DNA from: Aquatica leii
Taxonomy: Eukaryota; Arthropoda; Insecta; Coleoptera; Lampyridae
Direction of reading: 5' to 3'
Assembly (NCBI GenBank): GCA_035610365.1
Contig: CM069433.1
Coordinates: forward strand, 82,513,236 to 82,577,235
DNA length: 64,000 bases
Of this stretch, positions 23,650 to 34,409 are shown one piece after another; position 1 is the first letter of the stretch, and each line of letters begins with the position of its first letter. A program made the position numbers and the translations under genes. The notes below the pieces were generated by a model. It ran no database searches, was not told the origin of the DNA, and worked only from the letters and a program-made list of their open reading frames with translations.

Positions 23650-24040
23650 ACAACTGAGTTAGTCGTCGCTCTTCTAAGTTACAAGAAAAACCACGTAACA
23701 AGCCAATTGTCGGACACTTGTAGAAGGATTTGCTTTCACAGCATTTAAACTGTTTTCTTCAACACCCTCATCGCAATTGATTTGATTTCCACACTTGTAG
23801 GTGGTTTTGACAAAGTTTCCTAAAATTATTTACGATATTTTACCTTAAATCTCTATAATATGAAGTACCAGTAAAAAATAAAACATCGTAATTTTTACCC
23901 GTTTCCCTCAGAAACGGATCAATTCTTTCAAAGGGTTTCCTACCAGGAATTCTTCTATTTTGAAATCTTTCTTCATAAAGCCTTTTGGCATGATAAAGCC
24001 CATACATTAAATATATATCGGCATATTCAGCATGCTCCAT
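23650..24040 (-). pseudogene. Mariner-like transposase fragment, N-terminal HTH half
   Basis: A 66-codon minus-strand frame (23,840-24,040) starts MEHAEYADIYLMYGLYHAKR, then LYEERFQNRRIPGRKPFERI and LRETG. This is the N-terminal HTH domain (DUF4817 type) of the arthropod mariner-like family. After a frame change the next conserved block reads EENSLNAVKANPSTSVRQLA near 23,700, equal to the second HTH. No catalytic domain follows, so it is a 5' fragment. It may belong to the same ancestral insertion as the catalytic fragment at 21.1-21.5 kb, but 2 kb separates them. Confidence 0.78.
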
Positions 24041-24049
24041 TGTTAATTA

Positions 24050-27000
24050 ACTAACCACGAAGAAAAATAAGAAAAAAGAACTATAATTTCAATACACTCT
24101 GATACTGATATTGATTTCCAACTGACACTGGAATAAATATATTTATTTAAATCGGTACATATCAAAAAAACCATAGCGACAAAGAACAAATTTTATAAAG
24201 ATAACCAATGCAAAAAACCATATTGAACAAAAATATTTTGTTTTCGTCAACAGTTCATTTTATCGATATCGATCAAGAATATCTTATTCCAGTAGAAGAT
24301 TTAAGCTATCTAAAAATATTATTGTAGTGTCTTTATTGTACAGGATTAAAAAAAACCAGTACTGTGTTAGTGGCAAACTAAATTAGCCGAATGTTAAGAA
24401 GTGTATAGGACCATGTTATACTATTTTTATGTGTCCTATCTGAATCCAGATTACCCACATATTCTGGGAGATTTAAAAATTAAAAAAACGATAAAAAGTT
24501 AGATCTACATACATATACACTCGTAACCATTATGCTTTAAACGTGTATGTACCACAATGTTTAATGTAATAAAAAAAAGTAAACATATAGTTTTGATTTT
24601 CGATTCATTGCAGTCAATGAATTTAGTACTATGACCCATAGCAAACCAATAAAACATTAGAAAAATATACGACTATCATATAAACTAGGTTTGAAATGAA
24701 TTAAATGTAGAAAAATCAATACTAGGTTACGAAAAAATTTAATTTTAAACGTGTAATATTAAAGTATTGTTGAAATTTGAATATAAAATAAATGTTACGT
24801 TCGAAACAATCACATCGTTAGTAAAATGTGAACAGATAAAAACATGAAAATGAATGTACTGTCTAAATTAATATACATATTTTCAATTGAATACAATTGC
24901 CAATAACACATTTTTGTGTATATTGTTAAACATTTGTGTAGACATAATTGTTACATGTAAATTTAAAAATGAAGCTCGGATCGTTATGTAAAACGTAGAC
25001 GTACCATAAAATAATTAATTGAAACAAACGTATCAGTAATTTCTAGTTAAAACTAGCGTTTAACACTAATATCAGGATAAAAAGATTTATTCACTAATAC
25101 CAAATAATGATATTAAGGTAAAGACAGAAGGCCTTTAAAGTAATTAACACGCCTTGTGTCGTACTTTGAATATTAAAGTGACAAAGAATTCTGAAAAGCA
25201 ATTAAAAAGTAATTGGTCTACTAAATAATAAGCACAATATGCTTTTCAGATGCAGGCATTTTTCACGAACAATTAGTGAGAACCTTTTGTTCTCATCGGT
25301 TGATTTAATGAATTCTTATATTTAAATTCGAACCAAGCATTAAACCCATAAATTTTATGGTGTGGAATTCAGTACAATTAAGCAAAAATGTATGTTCCAT
25401 TTTGTGAGTACAGCACTACACGCAAGTTCATGGTATATCCATATTCATTAACTCTTAAAATTTAATATGCCCATCAATATTTACGCCGCCATTTCAGAAT
25501 TGTTACAAATTTGCATCGCCTAAAACTTTTAATTTTTACGTGGAAAAGTGTAAACTAAACTTGACTTTGACTAGATACGTGATTGTATCCACAGTTATTA
25601 ATACGCGCAAAAAAATAAATAAAGAATATTCAAAGGTGTAATAAATTTCAAAAGAATAGACTTGTGTGAAAAACTCGGGTGTTTTTCACAAGTGCTTTTA
25701 AAAAGTTTTATGAGCGCGCCCTCGATGTGTAGTGAAATTTTTCTTCATAAATAAATTAGAACGTCTATAACAAAACGTATTGCTCAAAAATTAGAATCGT
25801 TACTTAACGTGACAACAAACAAGCGCACCTGTGCTATGGAATATCGAATGTGGTATTTATGAGATGGTTCTTTTCATATTATGTAAATTCAATGTTCTAT
25901 AACAGAGATATTGAAAGATGCCGATGCGGGTTCCTGTACGAATTTAACAAGAACTTGACTAACGTGCAAGGCATTCGCATGGCGATAAGTCGAAAGTTTC
26001 CAGTATGAATGAGGTAAGGGTTATGTTCTATTACAAACATTTTCAAAGTTGCAAATGTTCCAACTAAAAGCGTATCGCTTTATCTTCGTAGCATGGCTTG
26101 CATAAGCAGGTGTCCTTAAGAAGGCGCAATTTTGGATGGAAGATATCATGTTTCCAGTATGTGAGCACGTTTTGTGGCTTCCGCCGTGGTTGTTGCGCAT
26201 AAGATATGCACATTTGAAAGTATAAATTCGGCTTTTACATTACCACTCCCTCTCATATCTGTGTATTAGTTTAATAGCATTCGTGTTAGGGATACATGTA
26301 AAATGTAATATCGATATCGCATTAGTATCTTCACTTAAATTATGATGCACGATGTTAACAGCTTAGCTTTGAAAAAAAGTTAAAATTCTTTTTTATATTT
26401 TTCAACTCTTATCTCAGAAAGTCAGAATACGCGTCATTTTTTTAAATGCTAATTATAAAAACGAAAGAGATTATATCAATTTAATTGGATTAAAAGCACA
26501 AACAGTTAAGATAATATAATTACGTGCAACAAGCATTTACAATTCGTTGAAAATTTACTGCAAAACATGTATTATAGCATTGTTTTTTATGTTATACTCG
26601 TACGTTGAGTGATCTTTTCTTCTGTGAACATTCTGTAAGACGTAGACATATAATTTTCCTAAATTACTACAATTATATCTTAATATTATCCATCATCTCT
26701 CAAAGATCGTTTTAGATAATACCTATTCTTTTAACAAAATAATGCTTTTCGTTTGTAATTACAACTTATTGTTTAATTAATGACAGATCAAGTGTTTTAA
26801 ACAGTGGCTCTAATACATTTGAATTTTTGTACCAATAAGAACAATATTGAACAATTGCTTGTATAAAATTGTTTGATGGTATACTACTACAAATTTGTAG
26901 CAAAGATCCATACCGAGTTGTGACCAAGACTTTAAAGACCTATTTAAATAAATATTAATATTGGAATATTTGAATTAATTTGTAGTAACTATGTCTACAA

Positions 27001-27740
27001 TAAGGTGCTGAAAAATAAAATAATTTATAAGTAAAATGTAAATTACTGTGTATTTAGAAATTAAATTGCTATGTTCTTATAAAAAAAACGCCAAATATGC
27101 ATAAAAATCAATATACAGTAGAGATCTAGACCAAACCGAAAGCCAGACCGAAACAAATATTTTTACTTGGACCAAAATCGGAACCGAAATTTATTTTTCG
27201 GATTTATTTTCGAAATTGTAAAGATAATTATTTAACGCAACACACATAAACTTTAGAAGAGCACTAAAGCCAATAAATGTAATGTTTAAATAGTAAATAA
27301 TTTAATGATATCTTCGCGGTGAGAAAAATAGCAGTAAGAATAAATAACAGATTAGATTTTTTTAGACGATCAGATACAACTTGCTTACTCAGCAACATTA
27401 ATTTGCCTTTATCACGTTTTTCACACGTTGTAAAAGTAATTGCAAATGCAGTGAACTAGTAAGTCATTGTATCTTACGTTTCTTATCTGAGATGCTTTAT
27501 AACACGAATCGCAAAATATTGAACAGTTGACACTTTTGTGAAATAAATAGTATAATCTTTAGCGTCAATTTCCTATTATCTTTAAAATTTTGGTAAATAA
27601 AATGTGTTATTGTAATTTGACAACTTTGCTTTTAAACGTACTCCGTATCTGAAAGAGAATAAGGAAAAAAGTAAGTTCTTTTAATTACTTTTCATTAGTT
27701 GAACAAATTCAGTTGCTTATTACTGTATAGTTATGGATCG
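24050..27740. other. AT-rich stretch without recognised genes
   Basis: No recognisable coding sequence. A slightly GC-richer patch at 25,900-26,290 has one open frame of about 33 codons ending before a GAG/gtaagg site, which I could not match to anything. A 32-bp imperfect hairpin lies at 25,661-25,692. Confidence 0.45.
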
Positions 27741-27782
27741 GTTATAGTTTGGTAGTGATTCTATGCGACCATAGATCCTTCA

Positions 27783-27868
27783 TGGACAAAGAAGGTAAGC
27801 ACGAAGACATATAACCTTATACAACGTCGTATAAGGTTATATGTCTTCGTGCTTACCTTCTTTGTCCA
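27783..27868. repeat. Perfect 40-bp hairpin with 6-base loop
   Basis: 27,783-27,822 (tggacaaagaaggtaagcac...) is exactly complementary to 27,829-27,868 (...cttaccttctttgtcca), separated by aacgtc. If transcribed it would give a long fully paired stem, a possible Dicer substrate. No expression can be judged from sequence. Confidence 0.9.
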
Positions 27869-27925
27869 TTTTTTAATTATATGTATATATAGGCAGAAAT
27901 TAAACTTTCTTTCTGTTAGATTGGC

Positions 27926-27955
27926 CTGATGAAGTTGGCACAATAGCCAACGAAA
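27926..27955 (+). ncRNA. Hammerhead-like ribozyme core (unproven)
   Basis: ctgatga (27,926-27,932), a 6-bp stem gttggc/gccaac (27,934-27,939 with 27,946-27,951) closed by acaata, then gaaa (27,952-27,955). This reproduces the two conserved strands and stem II of a hammerhead ribozyme. One extra A sits between ctgatga and the stem, and I could not identify convincing stems I and III or the cleavage site. Hammerheads are known from Penelope-like and related retroelements. This may be an inactive relic or a look-alike. Confidence 0.35.
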
Positions 27956-28096
27956 CGTAGCCACAATTACTACAGAGTTTTCTTTCTGAGTTGTGCCTAT
28001 CCTCCACATCGAAGGATCTATGGTCGCATAGAATCACTACCAAGCTATTAAGTTTTTGGAAGAGTTGCATCGTTCTCATAGTAAATCGGTTAGAGT

Positions 28097-28430
28097 GTTT
28101 AATTCATTGTTCTAAGAACTACATACTTCTTTTCAGTAATTTTCTGACATCAAAAATAAACACAAAATAATGTTGCTATTCTAGAACTGCACATTCTTTC
28201 CAAGTGCGCTAAGTCCCGTTTCACATGAAGCGTTCGTCGTGGAGAGTAAAAATGTGTGCCTATGTGAAACCTTGTATCTCGTACAATGCAAACCTATTTT
28301 TAAGCATAGGGTATAGCGCGTACCGTACGCTTCATGTGAAACGGTACTAAAAATTCAATATAACTCAAAGATTACGTATTTACAGATGTTTAGATGATGT
28401 AATATCACGTAGGTCATTCAAAACACTTCA
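28097..28430 (+). repeat. Dispersed repeat, copy B, split by a MITE
   Basis: It contains gtttaattcattgttctaag, aacacaaaataatgttgct, ctgcacattctttccaagtg and tacgtatttacagatgttta, in the order seen in copy A (16.3 kb, inverted). It is interrupted at 28,213-28,347 by a small element absent from copy A. Confidence 0.7.
28213..28347. mobile_element. 135-bp MITE with TAA duplication (PIF/Harbinger-like)
   Basis: The ends are gtcccgtttcacatgaagcg and, reading inwards from the other end, gtaccgtttcacatgaagcg, one mismatch in 20. TAA flanks both sides (28,210-28,212 and 28,348-28,350). A 3-bp TAA/TTA duplication is typical of PIF/Harbinger MITEs. The empty site is preserved in dispersed-repeat copy A, confirming the boundaries to within a few bases. 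Confidence 0.8.
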
Positions 28431-28814
28431 ATAAGTAAATAATACTGCAAAAATAAAAAAAGCAAAGCAAGTATTTTTAAAGTAGGTATAAGTAATAATT
28501 AAAAACTAGAACGTTACATTTGTAGGTATAATCAAATTTACTAGTCATAAAACACAGTACATTTCATCTAATTAGTTTGTCGTAACACAGAGCATAGAAA
28601 CACACCAAGAATAGCTTTACAGACGTGTAGTAATGTTTTAGATTAGATTTAGTGGAAAATTGATCGTGGAATGGAACACGTTAACTTTACGAGCTAATTC
28701 TCTAGTGCTACTCCGTGAAAGATCTATTTGCAATACCTGTACATACATTGGAGAAAAAGAACTATCACAGTTATGATTTTATCGAAACGATTTATTCTTT
28801 TACTTCTTTTCCAG

Positions 28815-28856
28815 TTGCTAGTAGATGAGGTGGTCTATCTCGTCGACAACCTTCAG
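28815..28856 (+). other. Candidate 42-bp plus-strand exon, unmatched
   Basis: A strong pyrimidine tract and acceptor (ttttacttcttttccag) precede, and cttcag/gtaaaa follows, a 42-bp stretch. It is open in one frame only, reading LLVDEVVYLVDNLQ. I do not recognise it. It could be a microexon of a gene on the strand opposite the semaphorin exon, or a chance splice-like pair. Confidence 0.2.
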
Positions 28857-28879
28857 GTAAAAAAAACACCTCCAGTGTC

Positions 28880-29700
28880 AGGCAATTTACACAAATAATT
28901 TAGCGTTAACTAAAGAAATCGAGGCAGAAATAAAGCAAGTTGTCGAACTGGGTTTCGCAAATTTGAAATTAATACTTCTTAAATTGCACATTTCTTATGT
29001 TTATATAGCTGAAGTCTTGTTCTGATTTCAGCAAGATAAACGTAATCGAATACATTTTGTTAAGTTAAAAACTTTAACTGCAAATATCTAGACAATCGGC
29101 CAGTATTAGACAAAATCTTTAAATATAAAATATTCATTTAACGCCACAAGGAAACTATTCCTTCAGTATGTAGTCGTTTATCAGGAACAAACGTGTAATG
29201 ATCTATATTTCTAGTGATATAGTCAAAACATAATAGACAAAATGATAACATAGTGATGGGTGGATAAGAGTGGCCTTTCAAACGAATGAATCTTGAGTTT
29301 ACAATATCTTATGATGAACTTGTAGAACACGTTTATGCATATATAACTTAATGTTAAAAAATGTACATGACACTAATCTTTTCCTAACTTCTGTACGTTT
29401 TTTTGAGTTGTATAAATAAGTTTCAGTAGTAGCTGAATTACTGGAACCGAAAAATACCGAAAAAAAAACAAGAACCAGACCGTTTCTGTCTATAGAAACC
29501 GAAATCAGAACGGTTAAAAAAACTGTAAGTTAAACCAGAACCCTACCAGAACCGTTATTACGTTTTTGTCTAAGTCCTTCATATACAGGCTTATTTACGT
29601 TACGGCACAGAATATTGTAGCCAAAATACGTGACTTCCCAAAAGTTTCACTTATATGGGGGTCTATCATGATCACTTTTTAAAATTATTTTCATATTATA
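28880..29700. other. AT-rich stretch with ACCGAA-type low-complexity patch
   Basis: 29,450-29,560 is rich in degenerate aaccgaa/aaccagaacc strings, echoed at 27,130-27,200 (accaaaccgaaagccagac). Nothing else was recognised. Confidence 0.4.
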
Positions 29701-29701
29701 C

Positions 29702-30062
29702 AGGGTGTCTCAAAAGCACTAAAAGCATCAAAATCGTGTTTTTTTTTTAAATAAAACTCCCTCTATATTATTGCATTTTGGGATTTTCCTATCAACATAA
29801 GTGTGTGTTTTTTTAAGGTTACAAATCCTAAACCTAAAGGTTTTTTAAGTAATGTGAATTTTGTCAAAACATATAAAAGTGTAACAATAAATCATATTTT
29901 ATATCCTACTTATAATAAACTTCGCAAATACAAATTTGTTGTTCAGAGCGCTTGCAGGAAACAAAACACCATTTATTGATTGACCAAATATGATATTTTA
30001 AAATGTTAAACAGAACTAAATTTAAAAATTTTTTTGGGTACCTATAGTGTGGCTATAAATCT
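29702..30062 (+). repeat. Probable non-autonomous mariner-type end sequences
   Basis: acagggtgtctcaaaagcac (from 29,700) has the form of the terminal repeat common in arthropod mariner-like elements. gggtacctatagtgtggct (30,037-30,055) matches, apart from small differences, the reverse complement of the subterminal block at 3030-3055 beside the dead transposase. No coding sequence lies between. The far end is not resolved. Confidence 0.4.
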
Positions 30063-30164
30063 AATTTCCATATTTTGTTGAAACGACATCAGAAATTTGC
30101 ACAAAACTCTTCAGTTAATATAGGAAATGTGTAAAATTCTAAATTACCTCGTATAATGTAATTC

Positions 30165-31260
30165 ATGTTTGACAGGTAATCTAATCAATCAAATAACAAA
30201 ATTTCTCAGTTTGCAATAACAAAATTTTGCTTGAAAAAAACTACATATTAAGAAAATAATCATAAACACTATATACTTACGTTAAAATAAAAAAAATAAA
30301 AGATAAATATTAAAAAAACAATACATTGCTATAGTGTCAATGTGTTACGAGACTAATACAAATCACACGTTTTTATATTAAAAAGATTAAATATTTAAAA
30401 ATAAATGTAAGCAAAAGCACGTAGTCACCGTTATTTTCATATATGTAATCAACTTCTTCTTTCTTCCTACAGTATCATTTTCTTAAGAAACAACATTGCA
30501 AAGCTACAATACATTTGTTCCGTTAACAATTTCTTTTTATCGCAACATTTCATTTGCAGTAAATCTTTTCAGATGCATTGAGGTAATTAACTTTATCCTG
30601 CATTTTCTAAATGCAAATGTTCATTATAAAAAGATTAAAACCGTTTTAAATCCAAACAAATGGTATTGAAACCATCACTTCTTCAAGTGTGACTTTTATA
30701 TCATCTTGGTAAAGCTTCATTTCTAAGAATAATACCCGTTAATTACAAATTATCTGCAAACATTTACAAATGTACCTTATTTTTCTTTATAAACCACATT
30801 TACGTGCTATTCTGTTGTAGTTTCTAAGAAAAATGTTTACATACAAACATCGAATTTGTCAAAAGAACTCGACTACATTGTTAACGATAATGTACCGACT
30901 GAAAAAGTAAATGTAAATAAATGATATTATTCAAATTACTGCGCCTCATTTATTTTAACTTAAGCAGTAAATTATTTGGGGTTAACTAACATTGCATTTA
31001 TTTAAAACACGTAAATTATACTAACAGTTTTTTTAAATGAATAAGCTAAAAATTAAATAATAGTGTTGACATATAATTTATGTTTAAGAGAAGACGAACA
31101 CAAAATTTTAAATTTAGGTTATTTATTTTCCGCATTCCTTCTTGTAAAAGCTTTATATTTCTATTTAGCTTTGATAAATAAAATAAATAAATAGTCGTAG
31201 AAAAAGTATAGTGTATAATTTGTACGGAATGTGCAATAACTACCATTCATTACGTGTTAC
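30165..31260 (+). repeat. Diverged duplicated segment, copy 1
   Basis: This aligns collinearly, with many small changes, to 60,188-61,447. Shared landmarks include atttgcaataacaaaat-like sequence, tatcattttcttaag, attataaaaagattaaa, cattgttaacgat, aaacacgtaaattata, taaatttaggttatttattt and the final ctaccattc. No common reading frame was seen, so it is a non-coding duplicate or an old repeat family. Confidence 0.75.
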
Positions 31261-31269
31261 ACAATATAT

Positions 31270-33079
31270 TCTTATGCATACATGTATTAATAATACAATG
31301 TTAATCTATTGCTTCTTCGAATCGTAACAGATGAAATATCGATATTAAAGTGTTACTCATAAAACTAGAATTGAGGCAATAAATTAAAAAATATATACAA
31401 GTAATTTTTAACATCTTACTGGGAGAAACGTAAAGGAAACGACTAAAATAAGAAGATATAAAGTAGACTTTCTGGAATTGAACACAATATGTATGTAATA
31501 AAAGATTTCTTAAAACATAAAATTCCTTTCGACTATGAATACATTTTCCAAATTTTGAACAATTTACAACAGGAAAACTGGGCGCTGTAGCACTTTGAGC
31601 GTTAATGTGATTCGCGGTTTCCAATATCGAACCCATTAGCAGTCGCATCACAAGCTGCAAATGTAACTAGATTAACATCTCTCTCTCCTTTGTAGTTCCT
31701 GCGGTAACTACTATTCTATGCGAATCCTCCACTCTCAACTTTACTATATGTGACATTCACGATATAGTTGTTCCAAATTCCTTTAGTTAAGGGTGCCAAG
31801 ATTATTACATTAACGTAATAGTGATGGTAATGCCATAACGACAGTATTACACTTGAATTTATTACATTTGAAAATTTATTAGATGTATTTTCAACATTGT
31901 ATATCTATGTGCATTGCTATTTTAAAGCGTTTCTATTGGTGCGGTATGTTCTATTGCGTTACAGCATTCATAAAGCGTTTTACAATTCATATCCACAAAT
32001 AAATAATTTAAAAATCACACACAACTGCTCAACTAAATGCATCCGCGTTTAAACGAAATTTTAATGAAATGCAATATGTGCTGCACAAGTTTACAATTGA
32101 ATCGTTTTTTACTCGTATTATATTTTAAAGTATATTTAATAAAATTTAACAAAAAATTTACGCAATCAAACAAGGTATACGAAGTTTTTGATCATGTAAC
32201 TTTCAAAAGGATTATAATAATCAGATTTTATCAGTTATATGAAGTCTAAATAACGGTATTGATACTCGTTACTACAGTAAAAGAAAAAACGAAAACGCAC
32301 TATCAATGTACAGAATTGAAAAGTTTGCTGCTTTCAAATCTCCTTTTCTGTTATAATTCTAGCACCTCGACCTCTAAATAGTTAAATTTAAGCTCGTACT
32401 TATAATCAGTTTTCTTTTTAATTTACTGCTTTGTAGCGTTGGTACTGTTTTTTCTATTATTCGTTCAATTATCAGCCAAGTGTTTAACCGTGTGAGTAAC
32501 AGTCAAATAGTTCGTAACCACCATTGTCAATAGAACGAATAAGCCTAAACAAAATTGTACGGTTCTTTATGTCTGAGAAGGCAATCAGTCTAGTAAAAGA
32601 CAACTATGAATAAAAGCCGCATAGTCTTACAAGTTGAAGTTTGTACCACCATCTCTCAAAAAAACCTTAGATGTAGATAGATTTTGCAAGAAGCAATAAT
32701 TGGTGCGGAAATATAACCATAAATGATCGTTAAAACCTTCACTAAAACCGATGAATATGTTAATACAGTGCACGCCGCTTTAGAATCACAATAGGACTTT
32801 TTGGTTTTGATAACATTAACCAAATGATAACAATATCCGAAATACAGAAAAAAAAACAAATAATTGTTTATTGGTTAAAAAACAGTAAATACATACAGCG
32901 TGTATGTAATTAACAGGCTGTTAACTTAGAAGGTGAAATCGTAGCATCAATACCACCAAAAAAATTCATAAAACGTTTAAAAAAATTAAAAATTTTGTAC
33001 CAAATAAATCTTAAATTACGGACCTGTAGTATTAAATAGTTTGCTGATATCGTTAATAAAAAAAATAAAAAATATCGTT
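31270..33079. other. AT-rich stretch without recognised genes
   Basis: The longest frame (31,301-31,660, minus, 119 codons) has no recognisable motif and unremarkable low-complexity composition. I treat it as chance. Confidence 0.45.
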
Positions 33080-33190
33080 TTTATGTTTAATTCACTGTTC
33101 TAAGAACTACACATTTCTTCTAAGTAATTTGCCGACACTGAAAATAAAAGTAAATACAAAATAACGTTATCACATAAGACACATGTTTTC
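33080..33190 (+). repeat. Dispersed repeat, copy C (partial)
   Basis: tatgtttaattcactgttct, aagaactacaca and aagtaaatacaaaataacg match copies A and B in order. The right part of the repeat is missing. Confidence 0.65.
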
Positions 33191-33639
33191 AAAATACAAA
33201 ATAAATAACACTGTATGTAGTAGTATACGTCTCCGGCCCGTTCTTTAATAAAATGATAACATTATCCGTAATTCCAATAAGTATGAAATAAAAGTGATCG
33301 AATTGACGGAAACAAAAAAAAACTAAAGAAAACCAGATAAGTACTAAGATGAATAAATTCATATCTACTCAAAACGTAAAGAGAAAAAAAACGAACAGCA
33401 ATAAATAATTCTACAAAGCACAAAAAATACACAAAAAAAACGAATCACAAAATGTTAAAAAAATATACAATATAGCCTACACAGTTTAAGCAGCAAATCT
33501 ACTTAATTCTTGTATAGATTGCGACTGAGTAAAAAGACTATTGATAAAATCGTAACTAGTTAGAATAAAGTTCTAATTTCATTTAAATCGAAAAAAGTCA
33601 CTAGACTCTGTGTTATGCCGTCACTATCTCGAATATACG

Positions 33640-34140
33640 GTCAATGATCAAAAATACAAGTTAAACAATAAATCGTAGAAACTGAAAAACAGAGTTCATA
33701 CATCATTAGAGTATTTGCTGAAGACAAATGATAGAAAAAAAGGCTTGACCTAGAAAAACACATGAGGTCTTGGCAGACTTTCACAAAGTTTACGGACATT
33801 AAATAAGCTGTACAACCATAATAATTGAACCAGTTGCTAAGGTTTTGCCCACTTTCGTAAAGTACTTCATCAGGGGAGAAAGAAATCGAAGAATACAAAC
33901 AAGCAAACGAAATGTAACTAAAAACATTTAAAGAGTTAGGTAATCAACTTGTGAATCAAGCCAGATTTTGGCTGTCGAGTTGAATATGGGTTTAATACCA
34001 GTAAGAAGTTTCCCTATTTGATGTGCAACCTTATGAATGTAAGGTAAAAATGCCAATTTCAGATAGGATTTGAAAGTAGGTACTCGAGCATGTGGATGTA
34101 GACAACAATTAATAACTACCTGGGTATCTCTCTTCATATA
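33640..34140 (-). pseudogene. Penelope-like retroelement remnant
   Basis: The minus-strand frame 33,928-34,137 reads MKRDTQVVINCCLH, then FKSYLKLAFLPYIHKVAHQI and KPIFNSTAKI. This resembles the stretch after the reverse transcriptase fingers/palm of Penelope-like elements, where an NGYP...I.. segment is followed by LPYV.G.S..I and a KP.F...(T)..L segment. The GIY-YIG endonuclease expected next is not visible, and a hammerhead-like core lies only about 55 bp further on. Upstream catalytic motifs were not found. It would be a short dead fragment, and the assignment depends on one block. Confidence 0.5.
33853..33873 (-). ncRNA. Second hammerhead-like core (unproven)
   Basis: On the minus strand: ctgatga, an extra a, a 3-bp stem gta/tac with loop ctt, then gaaa. 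It has the same layout as at 27,926-27,955, including the extra A, but a much weaker stem. It sits beside the Penelope-like fragment, the element class in which hammerheads are documented. Confidence 0.3.
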
Positions 34141-34409
34141 ACCATTTGTTCACCAAGGTTCTAGTAAGAGGACGTAGTTTCCGTAACCCAATCATAGTCG
34201 CGCTTAACGAACCACGACGATACATCTTCTTTATATAAGGAGACTACTTCTGCATTAGTCACTTCTGCGGAGTTTAGAAGTTGATTACCAAACTGTTTAC
34301 AGGTTCTTAAGTTAGATTTCAGTTGATTGTTTGAGTTCTTCGATTTCTTCCTCGCCCTGACAAACGGAATCAAAAACAAAATAAGACAAGGTAAACAAAC
34401 GAACAATTC

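Larger units (their letters stand above)
27747..28045. mobile_element. 299-bp MITE with 35-bp inverted ends and TA duplication
   Basis: The first 35 bases (beginning gtttggtagtgattctatgc) and the reverse complement of the last 35 (beginning gcttggtagtgattctatgc) differ at one position. TA lies on each side (27,745-27,746 and 28,046-28,047), as in Tc1/mariner-type targets. There is no transposase. The interior carries a perfect 40-bp hairpin and a hammerhead-like core, described separately. The reading frame spanning it on the minus strand is incidental. Confidence 0.85.

Noticed and set aside
25661..25692. Imperfect hairpin cttgtgtgaaaaac / gtttttcacaag
   Set aside because: Short and bulged with no element around it. 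Bacterial-type terminators do not apply in this genome.
25900..26020. Open stretch before a GAG/gtaagg site, possible exon
   Set aside because: The only long open frame hits TGA before the donor and there is no recognisable product.
31301..31660. 119-codon minus-strand frame
   Set aside because: No homologous motif, low-complexity flanks, and no splice or start context to support it.
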